From the NCBI GenBank assembly GCA_028292405.1, contig JAQGMJ010000024.1, positions 1 through 63,483 of the forward strand: a DNA stretch of 63,483 bases, read 5' to 3'. The position numbers and the translations under genes were made by a program. Shown here in pieces: positions 17,252-25,825 of the stretch (its first letter is position 1; the number at the start of each line of letters is the position of its first letter). The notes below the pieces were generated by a model. That model had not been told where the DNA came from and did no database searches. It saw only the letters and a list, made by a program, of their open reading frames with translations. This DNA comes from Betaproteobacteria bacterium. Lineage in GTDB: Bacteria; Pseudomonadota; Gammaproteobacteria; Burkholderiales; JAEUOS01.

Positions 17252-18268
17252 TTAAACCCGCGCGATCGGCGCCAGGTAGCTCAGGAACAGGCGGGCCACC
17301 TGGTTCCAGGAATATTGCAGCGCATGGGTGCGTGCGGCCTCGCGCGGCACCTCCAGCGCCTTCAGGGCAGCCGCGCGCAAGTCGGTGTCAAGCGCGCCGG
17401 GGCCGGTGGCGCCGATCACATCGATCGGCCCGGCCACCGGAAAAGCCGCCACCGGCACGCCGCAGGCCAGGGCTTCGAGCAGCACCAGGCCGAAGGTGTC
17501 GGTGCGGCTGGGGAAGACGAAGACATCGGCGGCGCGATAGTAGCGCGCCAGGTCGGCATGCTCCTTGGGGCCGGCGAAATGCACGTCCGGGTATTGGCGC
17601 TGCAGGCGCTCCAGGTCGGGGCCGCCGCCGACCACCCATTTTTCGCCCGGCAGGTCGAGGTCGAGAAAGGCGCGGATGTTCTTTTCCACCGCGACCCGGC
17701 CGATGTACATGAACAAGGGGCCGGTCTTGGCGCGCCCGGTGCGCTCGACCGTCTCGCCGTCGGGGGTGAAGCGCTCCAGGTTGACGCCGCGCGGCCAGAT
17801 CACGCAATTGCCGAAGCCGCGCGCCGCCAGTTCGCCGCCGATCGAGGGCGTGGGCACCATCACGCGCTGGGCGCGGCCGTGGAAGCGCCGCAGCCAGGCA
17901 TAAGTCATCGCCTTGGGAATCGGCGCACGCGCGCGCACGTATTCCGGAAAGCGGGTGTGGTAGGCGGTGGTGAAGGGAATCTCGTGGCGCACGCAGTAGC
18001 GCCGCGCGGCGATACCCAGCGGGCCTTCGGTGGCGATGTGCACCGCGTCGGGCTGCAGCGAGTCGATGGCGCGGCGCACGCCGCCGCCGGGGAATAGCGC
18101 CAGGCGGATTTCCGGGTAGGTCGGGCAGGCCACGGTGCGAAAGGTGGCCGGGGTGATGAAGCGGATGTCGTGGCCCAGGCCTTCGAGCTCGCGGGCGACG
18201 GTGGTCAGGGTGATGACGACGCCGTTGACTTGCGGGGGGGCTGCATCGGTGACGATGATGGCTCTCAC
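17252..18268 (-). CDS. GT4-family glycosyltransferase, Agt-like (glycolipid)
   Basis: A 338-residue GT-B enzyme of family GT4. The N-terminal part has DAAPPQVNGVVITL and HTRFPEYVRAR; the C-terminal part has the nucleotide-sugar site FVFPSRTDTFGLVLLEALAC. It resembles glycosyltransferases that glycosylate diacylglycerol. Its start overlaps the end of the phosphoesterase gene by four bases (ATGA-type). In many proteobacteria a GT4 enzyme (Agt) is paired with the phospholipase PlcP, and under phosphate starvation PlcP frees diacylglycerol that Agt turns into glycolipid. The pairing, the overlap, the upstream Pho box and the ppk/pst surroundings all fit that system. A mannosyltransferase for another acceptor is the alternative. 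Confidence 0.75.
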   Translation of the reverse strand: MRAIIVTDAAPPQVNGVVITLTTVARELEGLGHDIRFITPATFRTVACPTYPEIRLALFPGGGVRRAIDSLQPDAVHIATEGPLGIAARRYCVRHEIPFTTAYHTRFPEYVRARAPIPKAMTYAWLRRFHGRAQRVMVPTPSIGGELAARGFGNCVIWPRGVNLERFTPDGETVERTGRAKTGPLFMYIGRVAVEKNIRAFLDLDLPGEKWVVGGGPDLERLQRQYPDVHFAGPKEHADLARYYRAADVFVFPSRTDTFGLVLLEALACGVPVAAFPVAGPIDVIGATGPGALDTDLRAAALKALEVPREAARTHALQYSWNQVARLFLSYLAPIARV

Positions 18269-19170
18269 ACGGACTCCAGTTGTGGTTCGGGCGTGGCGCC
18301 CGCGACCCTTGCGATGACTCCGCTGACGTCGGCGGCCTCATTGCTTTCGTCTTCCTCCGGCGCGCCGAGGATGTGGTTCCACTCGATGATCTTCAGCTCG
18401 CCGGTGTGGGTCTCGACCAGCGCGGTCAGGCTTTCCACCCAGTCGCCGTCGTTGCAATAGAGCAGGCCGTCGATCTCGCGGATTTCCGCCTTGTGGATAT
18501 GGCCGCAGATGACGCCGTCGAGGCCGCGGCGCTTCGCTTCATGCGTCAGCGCATGCTCGAAATCGCTGATGAAGTTCACCGCGTTCTTCACCTTGTGCTT
18601 CAGGTATTGCGACAGCGACCAGTAGGGAAAGCCTAGGCGGGTGCGCCAGTGGTTGACCCAGTGGTTGAGCTTGAGCACCATCGTATAGAGCGTGTCGCCC
18701 AGGTGCGCCAGCCACTTGGCGTGGCGGATTACGCCGTCGAACAGGTCGCCGTGGATCACCAGCATTTTCTTGCCGTTGGCCAGGGTGTGCACCACCTCGC
18801 CCTGCACCTCGATGCCGCCGAAGGTGAGGCCGAGATAATCGCGCAGCGGCTCGTCGTGATTGCCGGGCACGTAGATCACGTGCGCGCCCTTGCGCGCGCG
18901 GCGCAGGATCTTCTGGATCACATCGTTGTGCGCCTGGCGCCAGTACCAGTTGCGGCGCAGCTGCCAGGCGTCGATGATGTCGCCGACCAGGTACAGGGTG
19001 TCGGACTCGTTATGGCGCAGGAAGTCCAGCAGATACTCGGCCTTGCAGCCGGCGGTGCCCAGATGGATGTCGGAAATCCAGATGGTCCGGTATCCGGGCT
19101 TGTGGTCAGGTGGCAGGTCGGATGGGCGCACGGTCCTTGAAATCGGAGCGAATAAGCCGAATTGGACCAT
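18265..19170 (-). CDS. PlcP-like metallophosphoesterase (phospholipid remodelling)
   Basis: About 301 residues, calcineurin-like fold. Metal ligands are SDIHLG (D, H), LVGDIIDAW (D), VPGNHDE (N, H), VIHGDLFD (H) and CGHIHKAE (H, H). Automatic tools often call such proteins UDP-2,3-diacylglucosamine hydrolase (LpxH-like), but the order and insertions (YWRQAHNDVIQKILRRARKG, RTRLGFPYWSLS) match the group that includes PlcP, which removes phosphocholine/ethanolamine heads from phospholipids when phosphate is short. The gene overlaps the Agt-like gene and a run of three Pho half-sites lies just upstream. Start at ATG 19170 is uncertain; GTG 19131 is possible. No signal peptide, so it would act at the inner membrane face. 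Confidence 0.75.
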   Translation of the reverse strand: MVQFGLFAPISRTVRPSDLPPDHKPGYRTIWISDIHLGTAGCKAEYLLDFLRHNESDTLYLVGDIIDAWQLRRNWYWRQAHNDVIQKILRRARKGAHVIYVPGNHDEPLRDYLGLTFGGIEVQGEVVHTLANGKKMLVIHGDLFDGVIRHAKWLAHLGDTLYTMVLKLNHWVNHWRTRLGFPYWSLSQYLKHKVKNAVNFISDFEHALTHEAKRRGLDGVICGHIHKAEIREIDGLLYCNDGDWVESLTALVETHTGELKIIEWNHILGAPEEDESNEAADVSGVIARVAGATPEPQLESV

Positions 19171-19187
19171 CGGCGCATTGCGTCCAC

Positions 19188-19216
19188 ATGACACGCGCGT
19201 GAAGCTTTTGTGACGC
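19188..19216 (-). promoter_or_regulatory. Predicted PhoB box, three half-sites, before plcP-agt
   Basis: Read on the minus strand: GCGTCAC, four bases, GCTTCAC, four bases, GTGTCAT. The consensus half-site is CTGTCA(T/C) with 11-bp period. GTGTCAT matches 6 of 7 and the other two keep TCAC. The phasing is exact over three units. No good -10 box is obvious at the usual distance, which weakens the case, and the site lies only 18 bases before ATG 19170. Confidence 0.6.
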
Positions 19217-19255
19217 GCTTGGCCGGCGCGTGTGCTGCTTGTCTTCTGTCCGCGA

Positions 19256-20650
19256 CTACTTCAGCATCAGCTTGACCAGAGCGTCGGCGCGTTCAAGACC
19301 ATCGAGCGTGCGGCAGTGCTGGATGATCGCATCGAATTGCCCTTCGGGTATCGGCAGGCCGGAGACGATCGGCCGAATGCGCTTTGCCTGCTCGGCGAAG
19401 TCCCAGATGAATTCGCGGCCGGTGCCTTGCAGCGTATGGCTCTTGCCGTCCTTGGTAACGATGGTGATGCGCGGGCCGAACAGCGGCATGCTGTGCGACG
19501 GGATCAGCGTCACGCGTTTTGTCAGTGCTTCCACCTCGGGCGGATCGTCGGCGCCCGCCGTCTGTGGCACCCATTCGCGCAGCATCGGAAAGCCGCGCGC
19601 CACCGCGGCGTAGGCCAGGTGGTAGGCCGTGCTGCCGGGCTTATGGATCTGGTCTTCACGGCGGCTGGGGAAAGCAGGACTCGGATACTGGGTCTCCAGC
19701 CAGTTGACCACCGCCTCGATGCGTTCGATGTCCTGGTGGCGAATATTGTTCTCTTCGCAGATGCGCGCGGTGAGGTCGATGTGGGCGATGTTGTAGCCGG
19801 AGACCGAATAGATGCGGTACAGGGTCTCGAGGAAAATCCAGTCGCGGCCAAGGTTCTCCGTCACCTTGGTAAGGTCGGTATGGGTCTGCCCGACGAAGCT
19901 GTAGGTCAGCTCACCACGATTGTTGCCGACATAGGCGTGATAAAAACCGGCCTCGCCTTCCAGCACCGTTTCGCCGCCGACATGGCCCTGCTTGGCCAGG
20001 GCGACCGCAAGCATGGCATTGCGCACCGCCGCGCCTTCGCGCAGCGCGCGGCCGCCGCTGCGCGCGCCTTCGAGGTTGCCGCCGGCCAGGCTGGCGCACA
20101 GGGCAATGGTGCTGTTCATCTGCTCTTCGTTGTGGCCGAAGATTTTCGCCGCCGCCACTGCCGCGCCGAAAATGCCGAATACCGGGCTGGCGTGAAAACC
20201 ACGGGCCATCAGGGTGGGAATGACATCGGCGGCCAGGCGCTCCATCACTTCATAGCCCGCCGCGACCGCGGTGATGAAATCACGGCCGGAGGCGCCGGTG
20301 GCCTCCGAGGCGGCGAGCGCGGCGGGGATCACGCTGGTGCCCGGATGCATCAGCATGCGGAAAGTGTCCCATTTGCCGCCGGCAAAAGCCGCCTCCGAAT
20401 TGACGAAAGCGGCACCGCCACGGGTAGCCTTGCCGCCGTGGACCATCATGGTGGCGCCGTTCGTCACGCCCGCCTCTTCGCCGCTGATCAGCTCGAAGGC
20501 GTCGCGCCCCGGCTTGGTCTGCGCGCCGATCAGGATGGAAGACAGGCATTGCAGGGTCACGCCCTTGGCGCGGTCCGCCACTTCCGGCGGCAGGTCCTCG
20601 TATTTCAAACCCACTACCCATTGCGCGAACTGCCGGCTGAGGGATGTCAT
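19256..20650 (-). CDS. MmgE/PrpD-family protein
   Basis: A 464-residue member of the MmgE/PrpD family (2-methylcitrate dehydratase and related enzymes). Typical segments are GATMMVHGGKATRGGAAFVN, HPGTSVIPAALAASEATGAS, GRDFITAVAAGYEV, HASPVFGIFGAAVAAAKI and SHSMPLFGP. Family members dehydrate or isomerise organic acids; which acid is used is not clear, because prpB/prpC are absent. It starts 38 bases after the Bug receptor gene on the same strand, so it may belong to a carboxylate uptake and use unit. It carries no Pho box and ends 40 bases before the one serving plcP, so it is a bystander in the phosphate island. Confidence 0.85.
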   Translation of the reverse strand: MTSLSRQFAQWVVGLKYEDLPPEVADRAKGVTLQCLSSILIGAQTKPGRDAFELISGEEAGVTNGATMMVHGGKATRGGAAFVNSEAAFAGGKWDTFRMLMHPGTSVIPAALAASEATGASGRDFITAVAAGYEVMERLAADVIPTLMARGFHASPVFGIFGAAVAAAKIFGHNEEQMNSTIALCASLAGGNLEGARSGGRALREGAAVRNAMLAVALAKQGHVGGETVLEGEAGFYHAYVGNNRGELTYSFVGQTHTDLTKVTENLGRDWIFLETLYRIYSVSGYNIAHIDLTARICEENNIRHQDIERIEAVVNWLETQYPSPAFPSRREDQIHKPGSTAYHLAYAAVARGFPMLREWVPQTAGADDPPEVEALTKRVTLIPSHSMPLFGPRITIVTKDGKSHTLQGTGREFIWDFAEQAKRIRPIVSGLPIPEGQFDAIIQHCRTLDGLERADALVKLMLK

Positions 20651-20688
20651 GGCGATGCTCTCCTAAATAGGGTTTTCGTTACCCGGCG

Positions 20689-21648
20689 TTATTCCGGCTT
20701 GATGCCGGCGGCCTTAATTACGCCGGCCCAGCGCTCGGAATCGGTCTTCAGATACGCCGCAAGTTCGGCCGGCGTGCCCCAGCTGGGCTCGGCGCCGTCG
20801 ATGGCGAACTTTTGCTTGATGTCGGCGGTGCGCAATAACTTGTTCAGTTCGCCGTTGAGACGCGCGACGATGGGCTGCGGCAGACCCGGCGGGCCGTAGA
20901 GGCCCCACCACTGGATCGACTCGAAGCCCGGCAGGGTCTCGGCCATCGCCGGCAGCTCAGGCTCGCTGGCCATGCGCTTGGCGCCGGTGACAGCGAGGGC
21001 GCGCAGCTTGCCGCTCTTGACGTGGTTGGCCACGCTGGGGAAAACGGCGAACAGGAAGGAAGTCTGGCCGGCGATGGTGTCGATTACCGCCGGCGCGGCG
21101 CCCTTGTAGGGGACGTGCAGGATTTTCACGCCGAGGCGCTGCGCGAACCACTCGCCGGTCAGGTGACTCACAGTGCCGGCGCCATTGGAGGCAAAGGTGA
21201 GCGATTGCGGCTTGGCCTTGGCCAGCGCGATCAGTTCCTTCAGGTTCTTCGCCGGCAGCGAGGGCGCGCTCACCAGCACATTGGGCGCGTAGCCGAGGAA
21301 AATGATCGGCGCCAGGTCGGTGAAGGGGTTATAGCTTTGCTTGACCGTCAGGTGCGGATTGATCGACAGCGAACTGGAGGAAGCCAGCAGCAGGGTATAG
21401 CCATCGGGCGCCGAATGGACCACGAAGTCGGTGCCGATCGCCCCGCCCGCCCCGGCGCGGTTGTCGACGATGAACTGCGCCGGCAGCGACCCGGAGAGCT
21501 TTTGCGCCACATGGCGCGCCACGATGTCGACGGCGCCGCCGGCGGGAAAGGGCACTACTACCCGCACCGTTTTGTCAGGATAGGTTTGCGCCTGTGCCGC
21601 GCCGGCCAACGCGCACAGCAACAGCAGGGCCAGGGAGAGCCGTTTCAT
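20689..21648 (-). CDS. Bug/TctC-family periplasmic receptor
   Basis: A 319-residue receptor of the tripartite tricarboxylate transporter family, with signal peptide MKRLSLALLLLCALAGAAQA. Family markers: YPDKTVRVVVPFPAGGAVDIVAR, NRAGAGGAIGTDFV, ILHVPYKGAAPAVIDTIAGQ and AETLPGFESIQWWGLYGPPG. Bug proteins bind small carboxylates or related molecules in the periplasm. Betaproteobacteria have many without a local TctA/TctB permease, as here. It shares strand and short spacing with the MmgE/PrpD gene, so the ligand may be an organic acid metabolised by it. Ligand unknown. Confidence 0.9.
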   Translation of the reverse strand: MKRLSLALLLLCALAGAAQAQTYPDKTVRVVVPFPAGGAVDIVARHVAQKLSGSLPAQFIVDNRAGAGGAIGTDFVVHSAPDGYTLLLASSSSLSINPHLTVKQSYNPFTDLAPIIFLGYAPNVLVSAPSLPAKNLKELIALAKAKPQSLTFASNGAGTVSHLTGEWFAQRLGVKILHVPYKGAAPAVIDTIAGQTSFLFAVFPSVANHVKSGKLRALAVTGAKRMASEPELPAMAETLPGFESIQWWGLYGPPGLPQPIVARLNGELNKLLRTADIKQKFAIDGAEPSWGTPAELAAYLKTDSERWAGVIKAAGIKPE

Positions 21649-21785
21649 CGTTTCTTTCGCATGGAGGCGCGAGCGGAAATTGCGCCGCGCGCTATCTTAG
21701 CGAAATGCCTGGTCCCCCCGTGACGAATCGAAGCGATAAGGTGGATTAGCGCCTGCTGCTTGCAGGCCGCCCGGCGGCCCGCAGC

Positions 21786-24005
21786 TTATCGGGCGTGGCG
21801 CCGGCCCTTGAGCGCGCTTTGCATCGCCTTTAGTTTCAGCGTGCCGGGCGCGGCCGGCTTGCCCAGGCTCGCCAGCAAGCGCTCCTGCACCGTGGTCGGC
21901 CCGGCGGCGCGGCGGATGTATTCGCCATCGGGCTTCAGTTCCCAGGCGCCAGCATCGCGCCGCAGGTACGGCGCCAGGCCCTCGTTGAATACGCGCTTTT
22001 TCAGCTTGGCGTCGAGCACCGGGTAGGCCACTTCGACGCGGCGGAAAAAGTTGCGGTCCATCCAGTCGGCACTGGACAAGTACACCACGTGCTCGCCGGC
22101 GTTCTCGAACCAGTAGATGCGGCTGTGTTCGAGAAAGCGGCCGATGGCCGAGACCACGCGGATGTTCTCCGAGATCCCCGGCACCCCGGGCACCAGGGCG
22201 CAGGCGCCGCGGATGATCAGTTCCACCTTCACGCCCGCCTGGCTGGCGGCATACAGCGCGGCGATCACCTTGGGTTCGAGCAGCGCATTCATCTTGGCGA
22301 TGATCCGCCCCTTGGTGCCGGCCTGCGCATTGCGCGCCTCGTTGCGGATCGCCGCCATCACGTTGTCGTGCATCGAGAACGGCGCCTGCCAGATGCGCGC
22401 GAGCTTGCGTGCCTGCGAGACACCGGTGAGCTGGCGGAACACTTCGTTGGCATCGGCGCAGAGTTCACGGTCGGCCGTGATCAGGCCGAAGTCGGTATAC
22501 AGGCGCGCGGTGCGCGGATGGTAGTTGCCGGTGCCCAGGTGCACGTAGCGAATCATCCGCGCGCCTTCGCGGCGCACCACCAGGCACATCTTCGCATGGG
22601 TTTTGTGGCCCACCACGCCGTACATGACGTGGGCGCCGGACTGCTCCAGGCGCGCCGCCCAGTTGATGTTGGTCTCTTCGTCGAAGCGCGCCATCAGCTC
22701 CACCACCACCGTAACTTCCTTGCCGCTGCTTGCCGCGCGGATCAAGAGTTCCATCAGTTCGGAGTCGGCGCCGGTGCGGTAGATGGTCTGCTTGATGGCC
22801 ACCACCGCCGGGTCGGTGGCCGCCGCGCGCACGAAGTCGAGCACCGGGTCGAACGATTCGAAGGGATGGTGCAGCAGGATGTCGCCGGCGGCGATGGTCT
22901 CGAACACATGCTCGTGCTCGTCCAGCAGGCCCGCGTGGTTGGCGACGAAGGGCGCGAACTTCAGGTCCGGGCGGTCCACTACGTCGGCCAGCTGCATCAG
23001 GCGCGCCAGGTTCACCGGGCCTTCGGCGCGGTACAGGTCGGCCTCGTCCAGCGCAAACTGCTCCAGCAAAAAGTCCACCACATGGCCCGGCGTATCGTGG
23101 TTCACCTCCAGGCGCACGGCGTCGCCGAAGTGCCGCTGCGGCAGCTCGCCCTGCAGGGCCTGGCGCAGGTTGGTCATTTCTTCTTCGTCGACGAACAGGT
23201 CGCTATTGCGGGTGGCGCGAAACGGATGGCAGCCCTTGACGGTGATGCCGGGAAACAGCTCGTCGGCATAGCGGATCAGCAGCGTCGACAGCAGCACGAA
23301 GGCGTTCGGTCCGAACAGGTCGGCCGGCAGCGCGATCAGGCGCGGCAGCGCGCGCGGCGCCTGCACGATGGCCAGGCGCGCGTCGCGACCGAAGGCGTCG
23401 CGCCCTTCCAGCTCGATGGCAATGTTTAGGCTCTTGTTGAGCACGCGCGGAAACGGGTGCGCCGGGTCCAGGCCGATCGGTGTGAGCACCGGGAATATCT
23501 GCTCGTCGAAATACTTGCGCGCCCAGGTTTCAAGCGCCGGGTTCCAGTCCGGGCGATAAAGAAAATTCACGCCGGCGGCTTCCAGCCCCGGCAGAATCAC
23601 CTCGTTGAGCAACTGGTATTGCCGCGCGAGCACCGCCTGCACGCGTTCGCGCACCGCTACCAGCACCTCGCCCACCGGCATGCCGTCGGCCTCGCGATGG
23701 GTCGGGTCGATGCGCACCTGCTCCTTCAGGCCGGCCAGGCGAATCTCGAAAAACTCGTCCAGGTTGGAGCTGACGATGCACAGGAAGCGCAGGCGCTCGA
23801 GCATCGGGTTGCGCTCGTCGGCGGCCTGCGCCAGCACCCGCTCGTTGAAAGCGAGAATGCCCAGCTCACGGTTGAAATACGGCAGCGTGCGCGGGCCTTT
23901 GCGTTTTTTCGCGGCCTGCCCTGGGGGGTCTTTTTTGATCGAGGCCTTGCGCACAGCCGGCTCCTGCCTGGCGGACGAGGCGCCGATACTTTCTTTTGCG
24001 GTCAT
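21786..24005 (-). CDS. ppk: Polyphosphate kinase 1
   Basis: A 739-residue PPK1, which reversibly makes polyphosphate from ATP at the inner membrane. Typical parts are PYFNRELGILAFNERVLAQA, SSNLDEFFEIR, ITPFGLDPAHPFP-like LTPIGLDPAHPFPRVLNKS, VVELMARFDEETNINWA and YVHLGTGNYHPRTARLYTD with the HxxxxNxH autophosphorylated histidine. C-terminal YLSSADWMDRNFFRRVEVAYP is diagnostic. A basic, low-complexity stretch of about 40 residues precedes the core. The gene is transcribed away from ppx, and a near-perfect Pho box with a TATACA -10 lies upstream. The predicted transcript start is only about two bases before the ATG, so the message may be almost leaderless or a later start used. Confidence 0.96.
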   Translation of the reverse strand: MTAKESIGASSARQEPAVRKASIKKDPPGQAAKKRKGPRTLPYFNRELGILAFNERVLAQAADERNPMLERLRFLCIVSSNLDEFFEIRLAGLKEQVRIDPTHREADGMPVGEVLVAVRERVQAVLARQYQLLNEVILPGLEAAGVNFLYRPDWNPALETWARKYFDEQIFPVLTPIGLDPAHPFPRVLNKSLNIAIELEGRDAFGRDARLAIVQAPRALPRLIALPADLFGPNAFVLLSTLLIRYADELFPGITVKGCHPFRATRNSDLFVDEEEMTNLRQALQGELPQRHFGDAVRLEVNHDTPGHVVDFLLEQFALDEADLYRAEGPVNLARLMQLADVVDRPDLKFAPFVANHAGLLDEHEHVFETIAAGDILLHHPFESFDPVLDFVRAAATDPAVVAIKQTIYRTGADSELMELLIRAASSGKEVTVVVELMARFDEETNINWAARLEQSGAHVMYGVVGHKTHAKMCLVVRREGARMIRYVHLGTGNYHPRTARLYTDFGLITADRELCADANEVFRQLTGVSQARKLARIWQAPFSMHDNVMAAIRNEARNAQAGTKGRIIAKMNALLEPKVIAALYAASQAGVKVELIIRGACALVPGVPGISENIRVVSAIGRFLEHSRIYWFENAGEHVVYLSSADWMDRNFFRRVEVAYPVLDAKLKKRVFNEGLAPYLRRDAGAWELKPDGEYIRRAAGPTTVQERLLASLGKPAAPGTLKLKAMQSALKGRRHAR

Positions 24006-24013
24006 CCTGCCAG

Positions 24014-24047
24014 TGTATAGGTTCGTTTTGTGACAGTTTGATGACAG
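24014..24047 (-). promoter_or_regulatory. Predicted PhoB-dependent promoter of ppk
   Basis: On the minus strand CTGTCAT, CAAA, CTGTCAC (24030-24047) matches the E. coli Pho box consensus in both half-sites. Ten bases later comes TATACA (24014-24019) as -10. Site, spacing and -10 all agree, making this the best Pho box of the window. Confidence 0.85.
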
Positions 24048-24059
24048 AGCACCAGTAAA

Positions 24060-24093
24060 GTTTCATCTGAGTGTCATATAGCCATCCTACACT
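24060..24093 (+). promoter_or_regulatory. Predicted PhoB-dependent promoter of ppx
   Basis: GTTTCAT, CTGA, GTGTCAT (24060-24077) forms the 7-4-7 pattern, followed after ten bases by TACACT (24088-24093) as -10. It is back to back with the ppk box, 12 bases away, so both polyphosphate genes would be switched by PhoB together. Confidence 0.72.
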
Positions 24094-24158
24094 AGCTCAC
24101 CGCGCTTTCCGGTTTGGGACGGTGGGTGCCGCGCATACCCTGCGCCACGGACAACGAA

Positions 24159-25703
24159 TTGATCACTTCACTGCAACTAGCCGCGATCGACCTCGGCTCC
24201 AACAGCTTCCGCCTGGAGATCGGCCGCGCCGACGGCGGGCAGATCTACGTCCTCGACTCGATCCGCAGCAACGTGCGCCTGGCCGCCGGCCTGACCGCCG
24301 ACAAGCGCCTGACCGACGAGGCAATGGAGCGCGGCCTGGAAGCCATCGCCCTGTTCGCCCAGCGCCTCGCAGGCTTCGACCATACACGGGTGCGCGCGGT
24401 CGGCACCAACACGCTACGGGTTGCCAAGAACGCGCAGGAATTCATCACCCGCGCCGAACGCCTGCTCGGTTTTCCGATCGAAGTCATCGCCGGCCGCGAA
24501 GAAGCACGGCTGATCTTCTCCGGTGTTGCGCACAGCGTGCCCACGCCCTACGGCAAGCGCCTGGTGGTGGACATCGGCGGCGGCTCCACCGAATTTTCGG
24601 TGGGCACCGGCTTCGAGCCGGAGCTGATGGAAAGCCTGTACATGGGCTCGATCAACTATACGCTGGACCACTTCCCCGGCGGCTTCATTGACGACTTCAC
24701 CCTGAAGCAGGCCGAGCTTGCCGCGCGCCGCGAAATCCAGGTGATCGCCGCCGACATCATGGTCTCGGGCTGGCACACCGCCATCGCTTCCTCCGGCACC
24801 GCGCGCGCGATCTCGCGCATCCTGCGCGAAAGCAAGGGCGCCAGTACGACAACGACAAGCGGCACCATCGACGTCGACGGCCTGCGCTGGATCCGCAAGG
24901 TGATGCTCTCCTCCGGCAAGATCGAGGCGCTCAAGCTCTCGGGCCTGAAGCCCGACCGCGCGCTCAACCTGCCGGGCGGCTTCGCCATCCTCTCCGCCGT
25001 TTTCGCCGAGCTGGGCATCAGCTCGATGCACGTCTCGGACAACTCGCTGCGCCTGGGCGTGCTCTACGACCTGCTCTCGCGCATCAAGGAGCCGAACGGC
25101 CCGCACGACAAGCGCCAGAGCACCGTCACCCAGTTCGAGGAGCGCTACCACGTCGACCGCGCGCAGTCCAAGCGCATCATCAACCTGGCGCTGATGCTGG
25201 CGGCCCATCTGAAACCCGTATTGCGCGAGAAATATTTCGAGGCGATCCGCTTCATCGAATGGGCCGCGCGCCTGCACGAGGCGGGCCTTACCATCGCCCA
25301 CAACGGCTACCACAAGCACTCCGCCTACATCATCGCCAACGCCGACATGCCGGGCTTCTCCCGCGCCGAGCAGCAGCGCCTGGCCTTCCTGATCCTCGGC
25401 CACGCCGGCAAGCTGCCCAAGCTGACCCGGCACAGCAGCGAGACCGGCCGCAGCGAATGGCTCTCTGTGGCCTGCCTGCGCCTGGCCGCCCTCTTCTGCC
25501 GCAGCCGCCAGGACATCGACCTGACCGACGTCAGGCTTGCACTCAACGGCAACCGGCTGGTGCTCGAGGTCGAGCCGGCCTGGCTGCGCCTGCACCCGCT
25601 GACCGAATACTCGCTGAACCAGGAAATCAAGCACTGGCAAGGGCTGGGCGAAGCGCGTCCCTTTGCCTTCGAACTGGAGCAGGTCGAGACCGCCACGGCT
25701 TAA
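24159..25703 (+). CDS. ppx: Exopolyphosphatase (Ppx/GppA family)
   Basis: A 514-residue Ppx/GppA enzyme, which releases phosphate from the ends of polyphosphate and may hydrolyse pppGpp. The actin-like ATPase fold shows AAIDLGSNSFRLEIGR (phosphate 1), VRAVGTNTLRVAKN, GREEARLIFSGVAHS and VVDIGGGSTEFSVG; the C-terminal HD-like region has EWAARLHEAGLTIAHNGYHKHSAY. No ATG exists near the domain start: TTG 24159 with a weak GGA upstream is used, TTG 24114 being the alternative. Divergent to ppk with its own Pho box. Having both genes under PhoB would let the cell build and then mobilise polyphosphate as supply changes. Confidence 0.92.
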   Translation: MITSLQLAAIDLGSNSFRLEIGRADGGQIYVLDSIRSNVRLAAGLTADKRLTDEAMERGLEAIALFAQRLAGFDHTRVRAVGTNTLRVAKNAQEFITRAERLLGFPIEVIAGREEARLIFSGVAHSVPTPYGKRLVVDIGGGSTEFSVGTGFEPELMESLYMGSINYTLDHFPGGFIDDFTLKQAELAARREIQVIAADIMVSGWHTAIASSGTARAISRILRESKGASTTTTSGTIDVDGLRWIRKVMLSSGKIEALKLSGLKPDRALNLPGGFAILSAVFAELGISSMHVSDNSLRLGVLYDLLSRIKEPNGPHDKRQSTVTQFEERYHVDRAQSKRIINLALMLAAHLKPVLREKYFEAIRFIEWAARLHEAGLTIAHNGYHKHSAYIIANADMPGFSRAEQQRLAFLILGHAGKLPKLTRHSSETGRSEWLSVACLRLAALFCRSRQDIDLTDVRLALNGNRLVLEVEPAWLRLHPLTEYSLNQEIKHWQGLGEARPFAFELEQVETATA

Positions 25704-25715
25704 GCACGGCGCCGT

Positions 25716-25735
25716 GGTGCAGGTGCACCTGCACC
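25716..25735. repeat. Perfect 20-bp palindrome after ppx
   Basis: GGTGCAGGTG/CACCTGCACC with no loop; a few more flanking pairs (one G-T) extend it. It lies 12 bases after the ppx stop and 24 before the phoD Pho box. It lacks a T-run, so it might be a protein-binding site or a message-end hairpin rather than a terminator. Confidence 0.5.
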
Positions 25736-25759
25736 GCGTGAGCGCGCTCCAGCAGCGCA

Positions 25760-25793
25760 CTGAAATACGCCTGTCATCTGCACCTTCAAACAT
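25760..25793 (+). promoter_or_regulatory. Predicted PhoB-dependent promoter of the phoD-like gene
   Basis: CTGAAAT, ACGC, CTGTCAT at 25760-25777: the second half-site is perfect, the first 5 of 7. A weak -10, AAACAT, follows after ten bases. Predicted transcription would start about 25 bases before the ATG at 25826. Confidence 0.65.
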
Positions 25794-25825
25794 GCTGGGC
25801 TTTGATCATTGCTCAGGGAGCACGC

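Noticed and set aside
18265..19170. LpxH (UDP-2,3-diacylglucosamine hydrolase)
   Set aside because: Motif order and insertions, the pairing with a GT4 gene and the Pho box favour PlcP. LpxH proteins are usually nearer 240 residues.
25716..25735. Palindrome after ppx as a terminator
   Set aside because: It is followed by GCGTG rather than T residues, so it is listed only as a palindrome.
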